This document shows positions 1 to 6,181 of a stretch of 12,895 nt of DNA, in pieces (the stretch's first letter is position 1; the number at the start of each line of letters is the position of its first letter). The DNA comes from CAHJXF01 sp039936235 (GTDB lineage Bacteria; Pseudomonadota; Gammaproteobacteria; Burkholderiales; Burkholderiaceae_D). The notes beneath the pieces are model-generated. The model did not search any database. It was not told the origin of the DNA and saw only the letters and a list, made by a program, of their open reading frames with translations. The position numbers were made by a program, and so were the translations under genes. The stretch spans positions 1 to 12,895 of the forward strand of contig JBDTIS010000184.1 in NCBI GenBank assembly GCA_039936235.1. Reading direction: 5' to 3'.

Positions 1-881
1 AGCAGCGTCAGCCGCTGCTCGATGTCCTGCTGCACCGACTCCTTGAAGCTGCGTGCGGTGCCGATCAGCCGGACCTCGCCGGGAATCACCGAGAACGCAT
101 CCATGGCGCCCGCCTGCATCGCCGCGATCGTCACCACCGCCGATTCGACCGGACTGACGTTGCGCGACACGATGCTCTGCACGGCCGTGATGATGTGGCC
201 GGCGACGACCACCGGGTCGATTGCGAGATACGGGTGCGCGCCGTGACCGCCGCGACCGGTGATCGTGATCTCGAAGCGGTCGGCGGCGGCCATCATCGGT
301 CCGTCGTTGATGCCGATCGTGCCGGCCGGCAGGCTCGGCCAGTTGTGCATCGCGTAGATCGCGTCGCACGGGAAGCGCGTGAACAGGCCGTCCTCGATCA
401 TCGCGCGCGCGCCGGCGTGACCTTCCTCGCCCGGCTGGAAGATCAGGTACGCCGTCCCGTCGAAGTTGCGCGTCGTGGCGAGATGCCGTGCCGCGCCGAG
501 CAGCATGGTCGTGTGGCCGTCGTGGCCGCACGCGTGCATGCGCTGCGGATACTCGCTGCGCCAGGCGAACGCGTTGTTCTCCACGATCGGCAGCGCGTCC
601 ATGTCCGCGCGCAGGCCGATCGTGCGGGTCGACAGCCGCTGGCCGTCGGCCGGTCGGCCCTTCAGCACGCCGACTACGCCGGTGCGGCCGATGCCGGTGT
701 GCGTCTCGATGCCGAGCGAATCGAGCTGTTCGACGACGACGGCGGCGGTACGGGATTCCTCGAAACCGAGCTCCGGATGCGCGTGCAGGTCGTGGCGGAT
801 CGCGACCAGGTCGTCCTGGAAGTCGCGGATCGCATCGATGGTGGTGGTGGGCGACAGCGGTCCGTCGATCAGCTTGTTCAT
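1..881 (-). CDS. M20D-family amidohydrolase/aminoacylase (partial, C-terminus off the left edge)
   Basis: Zinc-type amidohydrolase of the M20D group (hippurate hydrolase, IAA-amino acid hydrolase and N-acyl-amino acid hydrolase relatives), expected to release an amino acid from an N-acyl or peptide conjugate in the cytoplasm. Translating the minus strand from the ATG at 881 gives 293 codons before the edge. Visible family motifs are RHDLHAHPELGFEE (about residues 29-42), RADMDALP (91-98), MHACGHDGH (115-123), QPGEEG (149-154) and AMHNWP (177-182). The likely metal ligands are C118, H120, E152/E153 and H179. The family is usually about 390 residues, so roughly 100 residues, including the last metal-ligand His, lie outside. 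It starts 10 bp after the permease stop, with a GAAAG ribosome site, so the two genes are almost certainly cotranscribed. The exact substrate cannot be read from the sequence. Confidence 0.93.
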   Translation of the reverse strand, partial: MNKLIDGPLSPTTTIDAIRDFQDDLVAIRHDLHAHPELGFEESRTAAVVVEQLDSLGIETHTGIGRTGVVGVLKGRPADGQRLSTRTIGLRADMDALPIVENNAFAWRSEYPQRMHACGHDGHTTMLLGAARHLATTRNFDGTAYLIFQPGEEGHAGARAMIEDGLFTRFPCDAIYAMHNWPSLPAGTIGINDGPMMAAADRFEITITGRGGHGAHPYLAIDPVVVAGHIITAVQSIVSRNVSPVESAVVTIAAMQAGAMDAFSVIPGEVRLIGTARSFKESVQQDIEQRLTL

Positions 882-891
882 CCGACGTCTT

Positions 892-1872
892 TCAGTGAGT
901 CGCGGTGCGCTCGATGCGCAGCCTCGGATCGACCACGAAATAGAGCAGGTCGACGACCAGATTGATGATCACGAAGATCAGCGCGATCAGGCACAGATAG
1001 GCGGCCATCACGGGGATGTCGGCGACGCTGACCGACTGGATGAACAGCAGGCCCATTCCCGGCCACTGGAACACGGTCTCGGTGACGATCGCGAACGCGA
1101 TGATGCCGCCGAGCTGCAGCCCGGTGATGGTGATGACCGGGACGAGCGTGTTCTTCAGCGCATGACCGAAGTTGATCGCGCGACGCGACAGGCCGCGAGC
1201 CCGCGCGAACTTGATGTAGTCGGTGCGCAGCACTTCGAGCATCTCGGAGCGCACCAGCCGCATGATCAGCGTGAGCTGGAACAGGCACAGCGTGATCGAC
1301 GGCAGGATCAGGTGGCGCCAGCCGTCGATCGACGTGAAGCCGGTCGACCACCAGCCTAGCGAGACGGTCTCGCCACGGCCATACGACGGCAACCATCCGA
1401 GCATCACGGCGAAGACGAGGATCAGCAGGATGCCGATCAGGAAGGTCGGCAGCGAGACGCCGAGCAACGACAGCGTCAGCAGCGTCTGCGCGAGCCAGCT
1501 CTCGCGTCGCAGCGCCGTGTACACGCCGGCCGGTACGCCGACGACGATGGCGAGCAGTGCCGCGACGAAGCTCAGCTCGAGCGTCGCCGGCAGCCGCTCT
1601 CGGATCAGCGACGATACCTTGCGCCCTTCGCGCAGCGATAGCCCGAAGTCACCGGTGGACGCGTGGCCGACGAACTTAGCGAACTGCACGATGAACGGCT
1701 GGTCGAGTCCGAGGTCGCGGCGCAATTCGGCGCGCTCGGCGGGCGACGCGTCCTGGCCGACCATGAACGCGACCGGGTCGCCGGTGTACTGGAACAGCAG
1801 GAACGACACGAATGCCACCGCCAGCATCACGAGGACGGCCTGAAAGGCACGGCGCAGAACGAAAGCGAGCAT
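892..1872 (-). CDS. Dipeptide/oligopeptide-type ABC transporter inner-membrane permease (DppB/OppB family)
   Basis: Inner-membrane permease subunit of a peptide/nickel-type ABC importer, 326 residues, a normal length for DppB. It opens with the typical MLAFVLRRAFQAVL start and a first membrane span at about 9-30. Further spans lie near 96-120, 130-158, 188-207, 245-270 and 288-313. The cytoplasmic EAA loop that docks on the ATPase is at about 217-241 (DYIKFARARGLSRRA...HALKN). It is the first gene of a minus-strand operon and is followed after 10 bp by the M20D hydrolase. The periplasmic binding protein normally encoded ahead of such a permease is absent here. The sequence just before the ATG is pyrimidine-rich on the coding strand, with no clear Shine-Dalgarno site, so initiation may be weak. 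Substrate unknown: peptide or acyl-amino acid is inferred only from the neighbour. Confidence 0.95.
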   Translation of the reverse strand: MLAFVLRRAFQAVLVMLAVAFVSFLLFQYTGDPVAFMVGQDASPAERAELRRDLGLDQPFIVQFAKFVGHASTGDFGLSLREGRKVSSLIRERLPATLELSFVAALLAIVVGVPAGVYTALRRESWLAQTLLTLSLLGVSLPTFLIGILLILVFAVMLGWLPSYGRGETVSLGWWSTGFTSIDGWRHLILPSITLCLFQLTLIMRLVRSEMLEVLRTDYIKFARARGLSRRAINFGHALKNTLVPVITITGLQLGGIIAFAIVTETVFQWPGMGLLFIQSVSVADIPVMAAYLCLIALIFVIINLVVDLLYFVVDPRLRIERTATH

Positions 1873-1940
1873 CGGATCGGGAGCAGGAGGGAGGCGCGGA
1901 CATCCGGGTCGGGAGCCGTGTCATGCATTCGGGGTGGGTC

Positions 1941-1977
1941 CGGACAGGTGCAGCTGTGCTCCACAGCCGCTGGTCCG
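1941..1977. repeat. Imperfect inverted repeat upstream of the permease operon
   Basis: The inner arms GCTGTG (1953-1958) and CACAGC (1962-1967) are perfect around a 3-nt centre. The outer arms CGGAC (1941-1945) and GTCCG (1973-1977) also pair, with unequal internal loops of 7 and 5 nt. It lies about 70-105 bp upstream of the permease start, where an operator would be expected. It has no T-run, so it is not a classical terminator. The operator role is inferred. Confidence 0.5.
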
Positions 1978-2114
1978 GGCACTGCGGTCGGATAGACCAC
2001 CGACGATCATGCCGAAGCGGTCGACCAGCGTCAATCGATGTCGACCGCGATGCGCCTCTGTCGAAGCGCGTCCTGCGCGATCGCGACACGAGGGGTTCTC
2101 ATAGGGAAATATGG

Positions 2115-2142
2115 TGCTTTCCAAAAAAACATGGTTTACACT
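2115..2142 (+). promoter_or_regulatory. Candidate promoter of the SWIB gene
   Basis: TACACT at 2137-2142 resembles a -10 box, in the most AT-rich part of the window and just after an A7 tract (2123-2129). The -35 side (about 2115-2120, TGCTTT) is poor. If it is used, the transcript would start near 2149 and give a leader of about 240 nt before the ATG at 2391. Weak, by-eye assignment. Confidence 0.3.
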
Positions 2143-2154
2143 TTGCCGCGCTCG

Positions 2155-2185
2155 ACGGCCTGTTTTTCATAGAGGAAAAGGCCGT
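2155..2185 (+). repeat. Bulged hairpin in the presumed SWIB leader
   Basis: The arm ACGGCCT plus TTT (2155-2165, with a single G bulge at 2162) pairs with AAAAGGCCGT (2176-2185) around a 10-nt loop. The downstream base run is only three Ts followed by G, so it is a weak terminator or attenuator at best. It could equally be a stabilising 5' leader hairpin. Confidence 0.45.
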
Positions 2186-2377
2186 TTGAATGGTGCCCCG
2201 TATCAACAGGACCCGAACGGCGAGACCGCTTCTCAGGGCAGCCGTGTACGACCGGCAGCAACATTCCACGCTAGGGCACTGCGGTGATCGTCGACAAATC
2301 GGTTCTCGACGACAACTTCGGCAGGCAGGACGGGACGATCCCGAGATAACAAGCTCTACCCGCAATTCCACGTTTTC

Positions 2378-2383
2378 AAGGAG
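2378..2383 (+). promoter_or_regulatory. Shine-Dalgarno site of the SWIB gene
   Basis: AAGGAG lies 7 nt before the ATG at 2391. This near-perfect site fixes the start there rather than at the in-frame upstream ATG at 2190, and it suggests high expression. Confidence 0.85.
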
Positions 2384-2390
2384 ATTCCAT

Positions 2391-2789
2391 ATGGTTACTG
2401 CAAAAAAGGCTGTGGCGAAGAAGGCCCCGGCCAAGAAGGCGGCTGCGAAGAAGGCGGGTCCGGTCAAGACCGTCGTCTCCCAGGGTGTAGCGGTCAAGAA
2501 GGCCGTCGCCAAGAAGGTCGCCGCGAAGAAAGTCGCACCGCGCAAGCCCAATGCCGCCTTCATGAAGGCCATGACGCCAAGCCCTGCACTCGCTGCGGTG
2601 ATTGGCGCGATGGCCGTGCCGCGTACCGAAGTGACGAGCAAGCTGTGGGCCTACATCAAGAAGAACAACCTGCAGGACCCGGCAGCGAAGCGTTTCATCA
2701 ACGCCGACGATAAGCTGAAGGTCGTCTTCGGCAAGCCGCGTGTCGACATGTTCGAGATGACGCGCCTCGTGCAGGGTCACCTCAAGTAA
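2391..2789 (+). CDS. SWIB/MDM2-domain protein with histone H1-like lysine-rich tail
   Basis: A 132-residue basic protein. Residues 1-53 are a low-complexity Lys/Ala tail with KK pairs at positions 5, 10, 15 and 20, then 36, 41 and 46, a strict 5-residue period like eukaryotic H1 and bacterial H1-like proteins. Residues from about 57 to 132 match the SWIB fold: TPSPALAAVIG, TSKLWAYIKKNNLQD, KRFINADDKLKVVFG and MFEMTRLVQGHL. Such proteins are known in Chlamydiae and several proteobacteria. A role as a DNA-binding nucleoid protein is likely from the tail but unproven, and the SWIB partner in bacteria is not established. No signal peptide, so cytoplasmic. It is monocistronic, with a strong AAGGAG ribosome site, a long 5' leader and its own terminator, which fits an abundant and regulated structural protein. 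Confidence 0.95.
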   Translation: MVTAKKAVAKKAPAKKAAAKKAGPVKTVVSQGVAVKKAVAKKVAAKKVAPRKPNAAFMKAMTPSPALAAVIGAMAVPRTEVTSKLWAYIKKNNLQDPAAKRFINADDKLKVVFGKPRVDMFEMTRLVQGHLK

Positions 2790-2806
2790 GCAACGGCGCG
2801 CGCAAG

Positions 2807-2835
2807 AAAAAAGCCCGGTGATGCCGGGCTTTTTT
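2807..2835. terminator. Bidirectional intrinsic terminator
   Basis: A perfect 12-bp stem, A6-GCCCGG (2807-2818) with CCGGGC-T6 (2824-2835), and a 5-nt loop. It has a T-run on the plus strand and, by symmetry, on the minus strand. It lies 17 bp after the SWIB stop. Its last base is also the last base of the stop codon of the convergent racemase gene (2837-2835), so one hairpin can end both transcripts. Confidence 0.93.
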
Positions 2836-3977
2836 CATCCGCACAGCCGCTGCACGGTGTCGCGATCGACATCCCATGCGCCAAGGATCTGCGCTGCAGG
2901 CGGGCGCTCCACGACGGGTGCAGGCGTGGCATTGGCGCTGCGGCTGAAGCGCGGCGCCGGCGCCGGCTGGATCACGCCGTCGACCGTGACGAAGGTGCCG
3001 CGCGCGACGTTGTGCGGATGCCGTGGCGCCTCGCTCCAGTCGAGCACCGGTGCGAAGCACGCGTCGCTGCCTTCGAGCAGCTCGCACCATCTGTCGCGCG
3101 TACGCGTGGCGAACAGAGCGGCCAGCTTCGTCTTCAGCGCAGGCCACGTGGCCGGGTCCATCTGCGCGTCGAAGGTGGGGTCCGTGAGTCCGCAGCGCTC
3201 GCGCAGCGTCGCGTAGAACTGCGGCTCGATGGCGCCGATGGCGACCTGCTTGCCGTCGGCGCAAACATAGGTGTCGTAGAAGTGCGATCCGCCGTCGAGC
3301 ATGTTGGTGCCGCGCGTGTTGTTCCACCAGCCGCTCGCGGCCCAGCCGTACATCATCGACGACAGCAGCGCGGCACCGTCGGTCATCGCGGCGTCGACCA
3401 CCTGGCCCTGCCCGGACCCTTTCGCTTCGAGCAGCGCGGCCAGCACGCCGACGGCGAGCAGCATCGCGCCGCCGCCGAAGTCGCCGACGTAGTTCAGCGG
3501 CACGACCGGCTTGGCGTCGCACGGGCCGATCGCATGCAACGCACCCGAAATCGCAATGTAGTTGATATCGTGACCGGCCGCCTGCGCGAGCGGACCGTGC
3601 TGGCCCCAGCCGGTCATGCGGCCGTAGACCAGCCGCGGGTTCCGCGCGAGGCACGCGTCCGGTCCGAGGCCCAGCCTTTCCATCGTCCCGGGCCGGAAGC
3701 CTTCGATCACCGCGTCGGCCTGCGCGATCACCGCGAGCAGGTCGTCGACCGCGCCGGGCTTCTTCAGGTCGATGGCGAGCGTCGATCGTCCGCGGGCCAT
3801 GACGTCGAAGCGTGGGTCCGCCGGGATGACATGGGCCGTGGCGCCACCGCCGGGAAGACGTGGGCGATCGATTCGCAGCACGTCGGCGCCGAGGTCCGCG
3901 AGGACCATCGCGCAGAACGGCGTGGGTCCGATGCCGACCATCTCGACGATCTTCAATCCGTGGAGCGGGCCCGGCAT
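2835..3977 (-). CDS. Alpha-methylacyl-CoA racemase-like family III (CaiB/BaiF) protein
   Basis: A 380-residue cytoplasmic enzyme of the CaiB/BaiF superfamily. It resembles the racemase branch rather than true CoA-transferases: AGHDINYIAISG (about 134-145), NYVGDFGGGAM (162-172), RGTNMLDGG (222-230) and VAIGAIEPQFY (245-255). H136, D166 and E251 are spaced 30 and 85 residues apart, exactly as His126, Asp156 and Glu241 in the Mycobacterium tuberculosis racemase MCR. It would epimerise 2-methylacyl-CoA esters for beta-oxidation. The start at 3977 is chosen because AAAGGA sits 8-9 nt upstream and MPGPLHGLKIVE is the normal N-terminus. A longer reading from 4034 adds 19 unsupported residues and would nearly reach the divergent gene. 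It diverges from the molybdenum-enzyme operon, whose last gene is an acyl-CoA ligase, suggesting a shared acyl-CoA pathway. Substrate unknown; CoA-transferase is the alternative. Confidence 0.9.
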   Translation of the reverse strand: MPGPLHGLKIVEMVGIGPTPFCAMVLADLGADVLRIDRPRLPGGGATAHVIPADPRFDVMARGRSTLAIDLKKPGAVDDLLAVIAQADAVIEGFRPGTMERLGLGPDACLARNPRLVYGRMTGWGQHGPLAQAAGHDINYIAISGALHAIGPCDAKPVVPLNYVGDFGGGAMLLAVGVLAALLEAKGSGQGQVVDAAMTDGAALLSSMMYGWAASGWWNNTRGTNMLDGGSHFYDTYVCADGKQVAIGAIEPQFYATLRERCGLTDPTFDAQMDPATWPALKTKLAALFATRTRDRWCELLEGSDACFAPVLDWSEAPRHPHNVARGTFVTVDGVIQPAPAPRFSRSANATPAPVVERPPAAQILGAWDVDRDTVQRLCG

Positions 3978-4051
3978 GCAAGGTATCCTTTCAGGCTGAT
4001 CGCCGCGCGTCGTCATCGACGCGGCGGCGCCCATCGAACGGCGATGCCATC
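3978..4051. promoter_or_regulatory. Divergent promoter region between racemase and Mo-enzyme operon
   Basis: This 74-bp region must hold start signals for both directions. It carries the racemase ribosome site (complement of about 3986-3992) and an inverted repeat (4002-4028). No clear -10/-35 boxes stand out in the GC-rich sequence. Shared regulation of the two units is inferred from the arrangement. Confidence 0.5.
4002..4028. repeat. Inverted repeat in the divergent promoter region
   Basis: GCCGCGCGTCG (4002-4012) pairs with CGACGCGGCGGC (4017-4028), with one bulged base and a TCAT centre. It sits in the middle of the 74-bp divergent gap. It is a candidate operator for a regulator acting on both transcription units, or a leader hairpin. 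There is no T-run, so it is not a terminator. Confidence 0.55.
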
Positions 4052-6181
4052 ATGCCCGACTCTCGCGCGGCAACCGTGCACGGCACGAACGACCCCGCGC
4101 TCCGCGTGGTGCGTGGCGCGTGCCCGCACGACTGCCCGGACAGCTGTGCGATGCTGGTTCACGTGCAAGGCGGCGTCGCGATCCGCGTGACCGGCAATCC
4201 GGACCACCTACCGACCGCCGGCACGCTGTGCGCGAAGGTCGCGCGCTACGTCGAACGGACCTATCACCACGACCGGCTGCTGCATCCGCAAAAGCGGGTC
4301 GGCGCGAAAGGCGAAGGGCGCTTTGTGCGGATCGGCTGGGACGAGGCGCTGGGCACGAGCGCATCGCGTCTTTCGGCGATCGCGGCCGTCGACCCCGAGC
4401 GGATCCTGCCGTACAGCTATGCCGGCACGATGGGACTCGTACAAGGCGAGGCGATGGCGCAGCGCTTCTTCCACAAGCTCGGTGCGAGCCGCCTGCATCG
4501 AAGCATCTGCGCCGAAGCCGGCTCGGTCGGCTATGCGTACACGCTCGGACGGCGGATGGGCACCGACATCGAGCGCGTGCAGGACGCGAAGCTGATCGTG
4601 TTCTGGGGCGCGAACGCGATCGCATCCAGTCTGCATTTCTGGAGTCGCGCGCAGGAGGCCAAGCGCCACGGCGCGCGGCTGATCGCGATCGATCCCTATC
4701 GCTCGCTGACCGCCGAGAAGTGCCATGTCCACATCGCGCCGCTGCCGGGCACCGACAGCGCGTTCGCGCTCGGCGTGATGCATGTGCTGATCCGCGACGG
4801 ACTCGTCGACGACGACTACGTAGCACGCCACACGATCGGCTACGACGACCTGGCGGCACGCGCCGCGACGTATACGCCGCAGTACGTCGCCGGACTGAGC
4901 GGCGTGGCTGCCGAGGCGATCGAAAGCTTCGCCCGGGAATACGGGCTTGCGGCGCGCGGTGGCGAAGGCGCGCTGATCCGCGTCAACTACGGCGTGCAGC
5001 GCACGCACGGCGGCGGCATGGCGGTGCGCAACATCGCGTGTCTGCCGGCGCTGGTCGGCGCATTCCGACACGCCGCCGGCGGCATCCTGTTGTCGACGTC
5101 GGGTGCTGCCCAGGTCGATCGCGCGGCGCTGACGCGGCCGGACCTGCTCGCCGGCCGCGATCCGCGGACGATCAACATGACGACGATCGGCGACGACCTG
5201 CTGAGGCCCGACAGCCGGGCCTTCAAGAAGATCGATGCGCTGATCGTGTACAACGCGAACCCGGTGGCGATCGCGCCGCAGTCGCGACGCGTTGCAGCCG
5301 GCTTCGCGCGCGAGGACCTGTTCACCGTCGTGCTCGAACACTTCCAGACCGATACCGCCGACTACGCCGATATCCTCCTGCCCGCCACGACGCAGCTCGA
5401 ACACTTCGACGTCGTCAGGCCTTATGGTCACTACGACATGATGGTCAACCAGCCGGCCATCGCGCCGCTCGGCGAGTCGAAACCGAACACGCGGATCTTC
5501 GGCCTGCTCGCGAAGCGGATGGGCTACGACGAAGCGTGCTTCGACGACGACGACGAAACCATCGCCGCTGCAGGCCTCGCCCGCAGCGGCGTCGACTTCG
5601 AGGCGGCGCGCGCGCGCGGATGGGCGCGACTGACTCCGGTCCCCCCATCCGTCGCGCGCTTCGCCGACGGTGGCTTTCCGACCGAATCCGGCAAGGTCGA
5701 GTTCCGCTCGGCGCGCGCGCAGGCCGACGGGCTCGATCCGCTGCCGGCGTGGATCGTGCCGCACGAGGACACCCGGAGCGCGTTGTCACGGCGCTTTCCG
5801 CTCGCGATGATCTCGCCGCCGGCCCGCAACTTCCTCAACAGCACGTTCGTCAACGTCGCGAGCCTGCGCGCGGCCGAAGGCGAGCCGTGGCTCGATGTCC
5901 ATCCCGACGACGCGGCCGCGCGCGACATCGCCGACGGCGGCCAGGTCCGCGTATTCAACGAGCGCGGCTCGATGCAACTGCGGGCGCGGGTCACCGATCG
6001 TGCGCGTCGCGGCCTCGTCGTCGCGCTGTCCATCTGGTGGAAGAAGCTCGCGCCGGACGGACGCAACGCGAACGAACTGACCGGCCAGGCTTTGACCGAC
6101 ATGGGCCAGGCGCCGACGTTCTACGACTGCCTCGTCGAGATCGAACGCGCGTCGTCGGAAGGACAATCCGCACGATGCTGA
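4052..6181 (+). CDS. Molybdopterin oxidoreductase, single-subunit type (formate dehydrogenase-alpha/BisC-like)
   Basis: A 709-residue molybdenum/tungsten bis-MGD oxidoreductase (COG0243 superfamily). The N-terminal [4Fe-4S] motif is C24-x3-C28-x3-C32-x27-C60 within ACPHDCPDSCAML and GTLCAKV. The likely Mo ligand is C153 in LHRSICAEAGSVGYAYTLG, at the place of Sec/Cys in formate dehydrogenase or nitrate reductase. The middle shows FWGANAIAS and RLIAIDP. The C-terminal dinucleotide-binding domain (about 590-700) has PARNFLNSTF, EPWLDVHPDDA and an ANELTGQALTDMGQAPTF end. There is no Tat signal, so it is cytoplasmic. No iron-sulphur, cytochrome or diaphorase subunit is adjacent, so its electron partner is unknown. 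The substrate is unknown; the racemase and acyl-CoA ligase neighbours hint at acyl-CoA chemistry. The ATG at 4052 has a weak ribosome site but is the only sensible start after the divergent gene. Its stop overlaps the next start (ATGCTGA). Confidence 0.93.
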   Translation: MPDSRAATVHGTNDPALRVVRGACPHDCPDSCAMLVHVQGGVAIRVTGNPDHLPTAGTLCAKVARYVERTYHHDRLLHPQKRVGAKGEGRFVRIGWDEALGTSASRLSAIAAVDPERILPYSYAGTMGLVQGEAMAQRFFHKLGASRLHRSICAEAGSVGYAYTLGRRMGTDIERVQDAKLIVFWGANAIASSLHFWSRAQEAKRHGARLIAIDPYRSLTAEKCHVHIAPLPGTDSAFALGVMHVLIRDGLVDDDYVARHTIGYDDLAARAATYTPQYVAGLSGVAAEAIESFAREYGLAARGGEGALIRVNYGVQRTHGGGMAVRNIACLPALVGAFRHAAGGILLSTSGAAQVDRAALTRPDLLAGRDPRTINMTTIGDDLLRPDSRAFKKIDALIVYNANPVAIAPQSRRVAAGFAREDLFTVVLEHFQTDTADYADILLPATTQLEHFDVVRPYGHYDMMVNQPAIAPLGESKPNTRIFGLLAKRMGYDEACFDDDDETIAAAGLARSGVDFEAARARGWARLTPVPPSVARFADGGFPTESGKVEFRSARAQADGLDPLPAWIVPHEDTRSALSRRFPLAMISPPARNFLNSTFVNVASLRAAEGEPWLDVHPDDAAARDIADGGQVRVFNERGSMQLRARVTDRARRGLVVALSIWWKKLAPDGRNANELTGQALTDMGQAPTFYDCLVEIERASSEGQSARC

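Larger units (their letters stand above)
1873..2390. other. 518-bp intergenic region between divergent permease and SWIB genes
   Basis: This is the only gene-free stretch longer than 300 bp. The open frames crossing it have no family-like sequence and arginine-rich, shadow-type composition. It contains an imperfect inverted repeat (1941-1977), a 12-bp direct repeat (1977-1988 and 2274-2285), an AT-richer patch at about 2095-2190 with an A7 tract (2123-2129), a bulged hairpin (2155-2185), and further short stems up to 2343. It should carry the promoter of the minus-strand permease operon and the promoter plus leader of the SWIB gene. I could not assign a convincing promoter to the permease side. 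Confidence 0.7.

Noticed and set aside
1812..2189. Plus-strand open frame ending just before the SWIB leader.
   Set aside because: No ribosome site, no recognisable domain, and it begins inside the permease gene on the other strand.
2190..2390. In-frame 67-codon N-terminal extension of the SWIB protein.
   Set aside because: The strong AAGGAG site is at 2378-2383 and the lysine-rich N-terminus starts at 2391. The extension has no conserved look and overlaps the inverted repeats.
2400..2545. Repetitive AAGAAGGC-type DNA that might be a CRISPR or satellite array.
   Set aside because: The repeats are degenerate, 15-bp in period and in frame, and simply encode the Lys/Ala tail.
3978..4034. 19-residue N-terminal extension of the racemase.
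   Set aside because: The ribosome site and family-like N-terminus place the start at 3977; the extension would use up most of the divergent promoter.
4208..5764. 518-codon open frame on the minus strand inside the Mo-enzyme gene.
   Set aside because: Antisense shadow typical of high-GC DNA; composition is Arg/Asp/Val-rich and no family motif is seen.
4120..6174. The frame of the aminopeptidase gene stays open for about 2 kb upstream, through the Mo-enzyme gene, which could suggest a giant fused protein.
   Set aside because: The upstream part is Arg-rich shadow sequence with no motifs. The real start is marked by the lipoprotein signal peptide at 6175, and the Mo-enzyme frame has all family motifs.
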